Position numbers and translations under genes: made by a program
Shown: positions 1-6,937 of the stretch, one piece after another
Position numbering within the stretch: position 1 is the first letter of the stretch
How the letters are laid out: every line of letters starts with the position of its first letter
The notes under the pieces: model-generated
What the model saw: only the letters and a program-made list of their open reading frames with translations
Database searches by the model: none
Told to the model about the DNA's origin: nothing
Assembly (NCBI GenBank): GCA_016795125.1
Contig: JAEUIG010000700.1
Span: forward strand, 1 to 15,093
Direction: 5' to 3'
Length of the DNA: 15,093 bases
Source of the DNA: Planctomycetaceae bacterium
GTDB taxonomy: Bacteria > Planctomycetota > Planctomycetia > Planctomycetales > Planctomycetaceae

Positions 1-1
1 C

Positions 2-3000
2 GTGAACGAAGCGGAGGTAATGCGGCGCATCCAGCTCGACGAGCCGGACAACGTCCGCAAGCACAATCCCCGGGTGGACCGCGACCTGGATGCGATTGTG
101 ATGAAGTGCCTGGAGAAGAAACCGGACCGGCGCTATGCGACGGCCCGCGAACTGGCGGAAGACCTGCGGCGGTGGTATCGCGGCGAGCCGGTGCTGGCGC
201 GGCGCGTGACGAAACTGGAGCGGTCGGCGCGCTGGTTCCTGCGCCGTCCGGCGCTGCTCAGCGCATGCGCCTTCGGCATCCTGGCGGTCGTGCTCGGGAC
301 CGGCGGCGGTCTCGCCGCGTGGGGGTACGTCTTGTCCCAACGCGACGTAAAGAAGGCCACCGATGCCGAGAACGATGCCAAGAGGGCGCGAGATGCGTTG
401 TCTGTGAGCAACGACCAACTGGTCGCGCAAACGGAGCAACTCACCGCTGCACGCGACGAGCTGACGGCCAATAATCTCCAGCTCACGGATGCGACGAAAA
501 AGGCCACCGAGGCGGCTGCGCAGGCAGTGGCGGCCGAAAGAGTGGCCAGCCAGGCGGCGAATGCGCTCGACCGCGTCGTGTATGCCAACAAGATCCTGCT
601 CGCCAGAACCTATTGGGAGATGGGCAACGCCATTCGCGCGCGGGAGGAGATGCAGCGGTGCAAGCCGCAGTATCGCGGCTGGGAATGGCGAAAACTGCTG
701 ATGGAAGTGAATGCTCCGCTGCTGGGGACCGCGGAGTCCGACCTGGGAGAAAACCTCATCGTCGCGTCGGATGAACGAGGCAGTCGGGCGGCCGTGGTCG
801 ACGAGAACGGAAAAATTCATCTGCTGGCGTGCGAAACGCCGGCAATGGAAATCGACGAGCAGCATCCCGCGATCCGCGAAGTCGCCGTGCTGGAGGGTTC
901 GGAGCATCTTGTGCGTGCACTCGCCCTCAGCGGCGATGGCCGCCGGCTGGGGGCGATCTTTCCCAAGAGCCTCCGCGTGTGGGATGCCGAGAACGGCCGC
1001 CTCCTCGGCGACGGCCCCTTGCCCGGCGAGGTTGTGGCAAAGCTGACATTCAGCGACGCGGGAAACCTGCTGGCGGTGGAACAGGGCGACCACGCCTTGC
1101 AGGTCTGGCAGATACCCTCGTCCGGTGCGCCTGTCCGGTTGGCAACCTGCACCGGCCACGGCGACGTGGTCAACGCGCTGCAGTTCACGCCGGACGAGCG
1201 TGGGCTCATCTCCGCCGGAAACGACGCGCAGCTGTTTCTGTGGGACGCCCGCACAGGCCGGAAGGTGCTGAAGTTCGGCACAGGGGCGCCCGACGACACC
1301 CGCAAAGCCGGTGAAGCAGTGTTGTCGGGAATCAGCCAGATGACGGTCAGTTTCGACGGCGCGTGGGTCGCGACGTGCGAGTACGCCGGCGACGTCACCA
1401 TCTGGAATGCTAAAGATGGTCGCCGCTGCGCCCGTCTGATTCACAAACTGTCGGCGGAGCAGTCTGAGGCCAGCCATCTGCCGATTGCGGCGCTGGTCTT
1501 CAGTCCTGACGCGACGCAACTGGCCGCCGTCGAAGGAGCAGTCGTGACCGTGTGGGATTTGCCGCCCGCATTGGCGACCGCCAACCCGAGTCAGGCTCCG
1601 CCCGAGTTCACTCCATCATCGATTGTCGGCGAGGGGAGCGAAACGCTGTTCGCTGCCCGATTCTGTCCCGACGGCCAGGTCCTGGTCACAACTGGTGTCG
1701 ACGAATCGGTCGATCTCTGGAAGGTGGCCAGCGGCGAAAAGATTCAGAGTCTGAGCGGGCACCGCGCCGCAGGCCGGCACATTGCGATTCGCCCCGATGG
1801 AGCAGAAGTCGTCTCCGTCGATCTGAACGGCGCCGTTTTCCGTTGGGACCTGGCGACGGGGGCGACCGTCAAGAAGGACATGGTGCTGTTGAAAGGGCAT
1901 TTCGACAAGATCCATCAGCTGGAATACAGTCGCGACTCGCAGCATCTCGTCACGGCATCCAGCGACGGGACAGCCCGGATCTGGGATGCCGAATCCGGGG
2001 AGCAGCAGCACTCCTTCAGTGTTCCCGACGACGACGAGGCCAATCCGTCATTTGCTCCCATTGAAAGAGTCGCATTGAATGCCGACTTCACGCAATTGGC
2101 GCTGGGTACGAACGACGGCCGGGTACAGCTCTGGGATCCTTTGAACGGGGCGCTCGTTCAGGAACTGCAGGGAGTGCAGGCGAAAAGCGGTGACTTCGGA
2201 CGGCTGGGGCTGGCGCAGACCATTGATTTCAGCCCAGAAGCCATGCGACTCGCCATCGCCAGTCTGGATGGATCGATCCAGCTGTGGAGCATGCAGGCCG
2301 GCTCTGCGCCGATCGTCGTCCACGAGCATGCCGGGGAAATCAATTGCCTGCGTTTCAGCCGCGACGGTCAGCTGCTGATTTCGGGAGGCGCCGATGGAAA
2401 GGTCTGTGCCTGGGACGCGACGCAGGGGGCCATGGTGAAGCTCCTGAATGACGGCGGTCCGCACGCGGTGCATTCCGTGGCGTTCAGCCCCGATGGAACG
2501 CTGGCGGCTTTCGGTCTGAGCGACCGGACTGTCCACCTCTGCGACCTCCGGTCTGGCGAGAATCTCACCCTGCCAGACAGGTTTGGCGTCACGCAATCCA
2601 ATGACGACCTGGGAGTGCTGACGCTGACGTTCAGTCAGCGGGGAAATCTGCTCGCAGCGGCAGGAGACGACAACACGGTCGTCATCTGGGATGTGCCGAG
2701 CGGCGAATTCGTGACACAGTTGGCCGGCCATACCGGTCAGGTGCGGCAGATTGTGTTCAGTCCGAACGACTCGAAAGTCGCGACGGCGAGTGCCGACAAT
2801 ACCGGTCGGATCTGGGATTTGAGGACGACCGCGGAACCGGGAAGAAGTTCGGGGCGAAGGACCATCGTACTGAGGGACACGAAGAACCCGCCGCAGTTCG
2901 GTCACACCGGCCGGATCAACATGGTGGCCTTCTCCGCCGACGGAAAATGGCTGGCCACGTGCAGTGACGACAGGACGACCCAGGCCTGGAACGCCGAATC

Positions 3001-4987
3001 AGGCAGTCATCTGCGGACTTTCAGCGATCACACCGATTCGATCCGCGCCATTGCGATCAGCCCCGATGGAAACCGGCTGGTCAGCGCCTGCGACGACGGG
3101 CGTGTGCGCATCTGGGACACCTCCCGCGTCATGGAGGAAGTGGCGCCGGCGGCGCCGGACGAGCCGGTGCAGTCCATCGGTGGAAGCATCACCAACACGG
3201 CTTGGACGTCGTTGAATGGGCCGTTCGCCACGTACCAGGGGCACAGCGGTGGCGTCGGTTTCGTGCGATTCACGCGTGACGGTGGACAGGTGCTGTCTGC
3301 TGTCACCGGAAACGCTCCCGTGGCGCAGCTCTGGAACACGTCCGACTTCGCCAAGCATGGCGAGTTCAGGGGTCAGGTGATCGAAGGCAGCAATTCGGCG
3401 CGTTGCCTGAAGCTCAGCCGGCACGGAGACTGGCTGGCTGCCAACGGACCCGTGGCCACCTCCATCGGCGTCTGGTCGGTGCACGACCGCCAGCAGAAAT
3501 GGATGCTGCATACGCATCCGCGCGCCGTCACGACGTTTGAATTCAGCCCCGACGGGGCGTTCCTCGCGTCAGGATGCCTGGATGGCGTGTTGCGCATCTG
3601 GTCGATGGAGACTGGCGGGCTGGAGACGGAACTGGCAGGCCATGCGTCGCAGGCCGCTCAGTCGAAGGTTGATGGTGGAATCAGGCACCTGGCGTTCAGT
3701 CAGGATGGCCAGACCATCGCCACAGCAGGTGGCGACGGCGCGGTCCGATTGTGGAATGTGCCCACCCGGAAAGAACTGCGCACGCTCATTGGACACACCG
3801 ACGCCGTGTTGCACGTCGAGTTCAACCCGCAGAACGAGAATATGCTCGCCTCGTCGAGTCGCGATGAAACGGCCATCTTGTGGGACCTCACGCAGGGGAA
3901 GGCGGAACGGGTCATCGATGGACATGAAGGGGGTGTCGTCGGCTCAACATTTGATCCCGTCACCGGGTCGCGTCTGGTGACGGCCAGCGAAGACGGGACG
4001 ATGCTGGTCTCGGATGCGGAGAACGCCCAGACCTTGAGCAAGTTCACGCAACTGAAAAAAGACGATCGAATCGCGCCGCTGATAGCGTTCCGGCCGGACG
4101 GCAAGCAGCTGGCCGTGACCACGGATGAGTACGTCGTGCAACTGCTGCAGACGGAAGAAACACCCGCGCAGCATGCCGAGCGCGTCAATCAGTGGCGGAT
4201 GACCTCCGTCGATGCGGCGCAGACCGCGAAGAACTGGCAGGGCATGCTGTTCCATCTCGGGTACCTGCTTCCGGCCGTGGACGATGTGGCACTGCTGCAC
4301 TACCAGCACGGCATCGCACTTGCGGAACTGGAGCGCTGGCAGGAATCGCGCCGCGCCTTTGAGCGGACGCTCGAACTTGTCTCCGGCTTCCCGGATTCGC
4401 AGTGCACGGTCTACATGCGGCTGGGCCTCGTGCAGCTCAAATGCAACGACGAACCCGCGTTCAAGAACACGCTGCGTGCACTGGTGGAAACCGCCGAACA
4501 ACAGCGCGTCAACGGGAACACGAACTTCAGCAACGACATTAATGCCGGCTGGCTCGCGGCGCTGCGTTCCGGGGCCGCCGTCAACTTCGACAAGCTGATC
4601 TCCCGCGTACAGGAGGCGGTCGCCAGCGACGAGAACAGCGTGTACTGGCGCGAAACGCTGGGACTGCTGCTGTACCGTGCCCGGCAGTATGACCGCGCTG
4701 TGGTGGAGCTCGAGCGCGCCGTCGAACAGTCGAACGGCACCGATCTGGAAGCACAATTCATCCTGTCGCTGGCGCTGCATCGTCTGGGTCGCGGGAAGGA
4801 GGGCCTGGCCCGATACACCGACGCGCTGCGAAAGATGGGCGCCTGGCAGGACGACGTCCCGCCCGACGCCCGGCAGCCGGACGTCGTGCCCACCAGTTGG
4901 GAATACCGCGAACAGCGGTTGTGGTTCCAGGCTGAGGCGGAAACCGTATTCCGCGAAGAAATCGCGCCTGACGTCCCGCAGTCCTGA
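2..4987 (+). CDS. Ser/Thr protein kinase with WD40 propellers and TPR-like tail, 5'-truncated
   Basis: The first visible residues (about 1-62) match the end of a Hanks-type kinase C-lobe, with the IVMKCLEKKPDRRYATA stretch and AEDLRRW, so the ATP-binding and catalytic parts lie upstream of the window. One membrane helix follows (about 84-111), then an Ala/Glu-rich coiled coil (about 113-190) and the RGWEWR signature (225-230) typical of planctomycete kinase-WD40 proteins. Residues about 245-1385 contain roughly 22-23 WD40 repeats, seen as repeated SPDG...W-D endings (LFLWD, ARIWD, VRIWD, AILWD), enough for three seven-bladed propellers. Residues about 1400-1640 form helical TPR-like pairs. 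The predicted topology is a cytoplasmic kinase with the propellers on the far side of the inner membrane. It probably phosphorylates proteins on Ser/Thr, with the propellers binding partners; the partners are unknown. The visible GTG at position 2 is an internal codon, not the start. The enolase-family gene begins 38 bp after the stop. Confidence 0.93.
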   Translation: MNEAEVMRRIQLDEPDNVRKHNPRVDRDLDAIVMKCLEKKPDRRYATARELAEDLRRWYRGEPVLARRVTKLERSARWFLRRPALLSACAFGILAVVLGTGGGLAAWGYVLSQRDVKKATDAENDAKRARDALSVSNDQLVAQTEQLTAARDELTANNLQLTDATKKATEAAAQAVAAERVASQAANALDRVVYANKILLARTYWEMGNAIRAREEMQRCKPQYRGWEWRKLLMEVNAPLLGTAESDLGENLIVASDERGSRAAVVDENGKIHLLACETPAMEIDEQHPAIREVAVLEGSEHLVRALALSGDGRRLGAIFPKSLRVWDAENGRLLGDGPLPGEVVAKLTFSDAGNLLAVEQGDHALQVWQIPSSGAPVRLATCTGHGDVVNALQFTPDERGLISAGNDAQLFLWDARTGRKVLKFGTGAPDDTRKAGEAVLSGISQMTVSFDGAWVATCEYAGDVTIWNAKDGRRCARLIHKLSAEQSEASHLPIAALVFSPDATQLAAVEGAVVTVWDLPPALATANPSQAPPEFTPSSIVGEGSETLFAARFCPDGQVLVTTGVDESVDLWKVASGEKIQSLSGHRAAGRHIAIRPDGAEVVSVDLNGAVFRWDLATGATVKKDMVLLKGHFDKIHQLEYSRDSQHLVTASSDGTARIWDAESGEQQHSFSVPDDDEANPSFAPIERVALNADFTQLALGTNDGRVQLWDPLNGALVQELQGVQAKSGDFGRLGLAQTIDFSPEAMRLAIASLDGSIQLWSMQAGSAPIVVHEHAGEINCLRFSRDGQLLISGGADGKVCAWDATQGAMVKLLNDGGPHAVHSVAFSPDGTLAAFGLSDRTVHLCDLRSGENLTLPDRFGVTQSNDDLGVLTLTFSQRGNLLAAAGDDNTVVIWDVPSGEFVTQLAGHTGQVRQIVFSPNDSKVATASADNTGRIWDLRTTAEPGRSSGRRTIVLRDTKNPPQFGHTGRINMVAFSADGKWLATCSDDRTTQAWNAESGSHLRTFSDHTDSIRAIAISPDGNRLVSACDDGRVRIWDTSRVMEEVAPAAPDEPVQSIGGSITNTAWTSLNGPFATYQGHSGGVGFVRFTRDGGQVLSAVTGNAPVAQLWNTSDFAKHGEFRGQVIEGSNSARCLKLSRHGDWLAANGPVATSIGVWSVHDRQQKWMLHTHPRAVTTFEFSPDGAFLASGCLDGVLRIWSMETGGLETELAGHASQAAQSKVDGGIRHLAFSQDGQTIATAGGDGAVRLWNVPTRKELRTLIGHTDAVLHVEFNPQNENMLASSSRDETAILWDLTQGKAERVIDGHEGGVVGSTFDPVTGSRLVTASEDGTMLVSDAENAQTLSKFTQLKKDDRIAPLIAFRPDGKQLAVTTDEYVVQLLQTEETPAQHAERVNQWRMTSVDAAQTAKNWQGMLFHLGYLLPAVDDVALLHYQHGIALAELERWQESRRAFERTLELVSGFPDSQCTVYMRLGLVQLKCNDEPAFKNTLRALVETAEQQRVNGNTNFSNDINAGWLAALRSGAAVNFDKLISRVQEAVASDENSVYWRETLGLLLYRARQYDRAVVELERAVEQSNGTDLEAQFILSLALHRLGRGKEGLARYTDALRKMGAWQDDVPPDARQPDVVPTSWEYREQRLWFQAEAETVFREEIAPDVPQS

Positions 4988-5025
4988 GCCGGCATGCCGC
5001 CGCTCTCATCGAACGACCGTCCCCC

Positions 5026-6144
5026 ATGCGAATCACCCGTATCGTTTGTCTCGCCTGCCGAATCCCGCTGCGCCCCGAGCGGCGGATGATCTCCTCGCTG
5101 GGTCAGCACGTCGTGTCCGAGTACCCGCTGGTGCGCGTGGAAACCGACGCCGGGATCGACGGGGTCGGAGAAGCGACCGTGACCGCCGTCTGGAGCGGCG
5201 AGACCGTCTGGGGCGCTCAGGCCGTCATCGAACGCGTGTTCGCCCCGCTGCTCGTTGGCGCTGATCCGACCGACATCGGCGACATCGATCGCCGGATGGA
5301 CGCGGCCGCGGAAGGGAACTGGTTCGCCAAGTCCGCGATCGAAATGGCGTGCTGGGACATTCTTGGCAAGGACGCCGGCAAACCGGTCTACGACCTCCTC
5401 GACGGACTCGTGCGACCAGCGGAGATCGCCTGCCGATTCTCGATGGGGGCCTATCCGCCCGAGCGGGTTCGCAACACCGTGCCCGATCTCGTCGCCCGAG
5501 GGTTCCAGACGATCAAAGTCAAGGTTGGTCAGTCGATCGAGCGGGACGTTGAGCGCGTGGCACTGGTGCGGGAACTGATCGGGCCCGACCGCGCCATTGT
5601 GATCGACGCGAACTGTGGCTACTCGCCGGTGGACGCGATCGAGGCGGCGCGACGCATGGAACCGTATGCAGTCGGACTGTTTGAGCAGCCCACGCCGCGC
5701 GACGATTACGAAGGGCTGGCCGAAGTCCGCCGCAACGTGTCGATGCCGGTGATGGCCGACGACATGGTGTTCACGTTCAACCACGCCCGCGAATGCCTGC
5801 GGCACGAGGCGGTCGACATCATCAGCATTTATCCCGGCAAATGCGGCGGCATCCGCAAGTGCCGGAACATCGCGGCGTTGGCGGCGGAGCACGGCGTGGC
5901 GTGCAGCATCGGATCCAATCTGGAATGGGATGTTGCGACGGCGGCGATGTGCCACCTGGTCGTCGGGACGCCCAACATGCAGGTCGAGCGGGTGCCGGGC
6001 GACATCCTCGGCCCGGCGTATCACGAAGTCCGCATCGCCACGAACCCTCTCAACATCACCGGCCCGGTCGTCACGACACCCGATGGTCCGGGCCTCGGCG
6101 TTGAAGTCGACTGGGCCGTCGCCGAGAAGCATGCGATCGCGTAG
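5026..6144 (+). CDS. Enolase-superfamily enzyme, muconate-lactonizing (MLE) subgroup
   Basis: This 372-residue protein has the full two-domain architecture of the mandelate racemase/muconate lactonizing family: an N-terminal capping domain (about 1-125) and a TIM-like barrel. The MLE-subgroup catalytic set is intact. The KVK motif supplies K164 and K166, the metal ligands are D194 (VIDANCGY), E220 (LFEQP) and D245 (MADDM), and K272 lies in YPGKCGG on the opposite face. Such enzymes bind Mg2+ and abstract a proton alpha to a carboxylate, giving racemization, epimerization, cycloisomerization or dehydration. The lysine pair fits MLE, dipeptide epimerase or o-succinylbenzoate synthase chemistry rather than mandelate racemase. 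The substrate cannot be read from the sequence, and no pathway genes sit beside it. The ATG start fits the family N-terminus (MRITRI), though no Shine-Dalgarno is visible. The 38-bp gap after the kinase gene permits co-transcription. Confidence 0.9.
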   Translation: MRITRIVCLACRIPLRPERRMISSLGQHVVSEYPLVRVETDAGIDGVGEATVTAVWSGETVWGAQAVIERVFAPLLVGADPTDIGDIDRRMDAAAEGNWFAKSAIEMACWDILGKDAGKPVYDLLDGLVRPAEIACRFSMGAYPPERVRNTVPDLVARGFQTIKVKVGQSIERDVERVALVRELIGPDRAIVIDANCGYSPVDAIEAARRMEPYAVGLFEQPTPRDDYEGLAEVRRNVSMPVMADDMVFTFNHARECLRHEAVDIISIYPGKCGGIRKCRNIAALAAEHGVACSIGSNLEWDVATAAMCHLVVGTPNMQVERVPGDILGPAYHEVRIATNPLNITGPVVTTPDGPGLGVEVDWAVAEKHAIA

Positions 6145-6268
6145 TGTCCACCACGATCAAGCGTCGGCGTTGATCAACGGTGGGCAATGTCCGATTCTGT
6201 TCGGCGCTCGAATCGCTGTTTTCAATCTTCGACTGCCGAGATTCGCGGTGTCCGCGCCGCAGGCCGCA

Positions 6269-6350
6269 CGACCCTAACGGGGTCGCAGAAGGTAGCCGGG
6301 GGTTGAGCGCAACTCGCCGAATAGGCGAGTGGAGCGATACCCCCGGTCAG
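6269..6350 (+). repeat. Dispersed palindromic repeat, copy A
   Basis: A small hairpin (CGACCC at 6269-6274 against GGGTCG at 6280-6285) is followed by a longer imperfect one. In the longer hairpin, CCGGGGGT at 6296-6303 pairs with ACCCCCGG near 6339-6346, and ACTCGCC pairs with GGCGAGT around a short loop. The 19-mer GGAGCGATACCCCCGGTCA at 6331-6349 recurs exactly, inverted, at 10205-10223. No poly-T follows, so it is not a classical terminator. Confidence 0.8.
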
Positions 6351-6367
6351 CGTCGCCTTACACTCCT

Positions 6368-6395
6368 CCCTCCCCCCGCTTTTTCGGGGGGAGGG
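6368..6395 (+). repeat. Perfect 11-bp C/G-tract hairpin
   Basis: CCCTCCCCCCG (6368-6378) and CGGGGGGAGGG (6385-6395) are exact reverse complements around the loop CTTTTT. A further G-rich run (to about 6410) follows. The form is typical of dispersed intergenic palindromes in GC-rich bacteria. It could act as an RNA hairpin or attenuate read-through, but it lacks a downstream T-tract on either strand. Confidence 0.75.
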
Positions 6396-6497
6396 TCGGG
6401 GAGGGGGGCGGAACGGTGAGTGCGTCGTCCATGTAAATCGGCTGCGATCGAAGGCCGAACGCACGCGAAGGTGCGTGTCGTGGTCCCCTCACCCCGA

Positions 6498-6559
6498 CTC
6501 TCTCCCCCGATTGGCGTTTGTGCTGAGATCAATGCTTCCCCCGGGGGAGAGGGAGAGAG
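6498..6559 (+). repeat. CT-rich/GA-rich inverted repeat
   Basis: CTCTCCCCC at 6500-6508 pairs with GGGGGAGAG at 6543-6551. Both flanks continue in the same CT-rich (6498-6508) and GA-rich (6543-6559) bias around a loop of about 34 nt. It is distinct in sequence from the hairpin at 6368-6395. It resembles the small non-autonomous palindromes found between genes in many GC-rich genomes; no protein-coding content is visible. Confidence 0.65.
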
Positions 6560-6576
6560 TCATCGAATGCTCTTTT

Positions 6577-6653
6577 CCACGGGTTCCGCACCGTCCGCCT
6601 GGCGGCGAACGGTGCTCCACCCGTGGTTACAACCTTCCGCCCCTCCGGGGCGG
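6577..6653 (+). repeat. Long imperfect hairpin followed by a GC-rich stem-loop
   Basis: CCACGGGT at 6577-6584 pairs with ACCCGTGG at 6619-6626, and the stem continues with CACCGT/ACGGTG and CGCC/GGCG, interrupted by a few mismatches. It is about 23 bp over 50 nt with almost no loop. Eleven bases later CCGCCCC (6637-6643) pairs perfectly with GGGGCGG (6647-6653) around TCC. The two hairpins together look like one composite dispersed element. Confidence 0.7.
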
Positions 6654-6925
6654 CGCTAGCATGTCTACTTTTTGCAGTGGGACAGCCGGCCCAACGACTG
6701 CACTCATCGTTCCGAACAATACGGCCGTCGGCCACATTCTCTCCACAATCCAGTCCAGGCGCATCGGACAACGGTCGCGGGGAGAAGAACGTGAATGACG
6801 AGCTTTTTGTGCATTCGTACCCCGATGCATCAACGCCCGTACAACTCAACACCCGGTCACGCCGCTGAAATTTGCCATCGCGCAGCCGATCTGCCATCAT
6901 ACGTGGCTGCGGCCGACTTGAGACA

Positions 6926-6931
6926 GGGAGG
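6926..6931 (+). promoter_or_regulatory. Shine-Dalgarno GGGAGG deciding the kinase start
   Basis: GGGAGG stands six bases ahead of the GTG at 6938. This supports that GTG over the in-frame TTG codons at 6872 and 6932: the first has no ribosome site and the second would be only a base or so from this motif. Confidence 0.8.
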
Positions 6932-6937
6932 TTGCGA

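Larger units (their letters stand above)
6145..6937 (+). other. Repeat-rich intergenic stretch without a supported gene
   Basis: These 793 bp separate the enolase-family gene from the histidine kinase. Short open frames occur on both strands, but none has family-like sequence, a Shine-Dalgarno site or consistent codon use. Between about 6269 and 6653 the stretch is a mosaic of palindromic elements, listed separately. The rest, 6145-6268 and 6654-6925, shows nothing I recognise. The kinase promoter presumably lies in the last 270 bp, but no convincing -35/-10 pair was found. Confidence 0.75.

Noticed and set aside
4411..6132. Long minus-strand open frame (573 codons) opposite the kinase tail and the enolase-family gene.
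   Set aside because: The sense strand encodes a protein with all catalytic motifs. The antisense translation is low-complexity, rich in R, H, D and G with no family motif, as expected opposite GC-rich genes.
6368..6395. C/G hairpin as an intrinsic terminator.
   Set aside because: The T-run is in the loop, not after the stem; the downstream sequence on either strand lacks a T-tract.
6269..6653. Palindrome cluster as a CRISPR array.
   Set aside because: The elements differ from one another and are not regularly spaced; no cas gene is present.
6661..6798. A 45-codon plus-strand frame starting ATGTCTACT in the repeat-rich gap.
   Set aside because: It is preceded directly by a repeat hairpin, has no Shine-Dalgarno, and its translation resembles no known family and shows no compositional sign of coding.
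6872..6937. Upstream TTG extension (22 codons) of the histidine kinase.
   Set aside because: It has no ribosome site and a basic non-conserved sequence; GGGAGG stands six bases ahead of the GTG at 6938, where the FHA fold begins shortly after.
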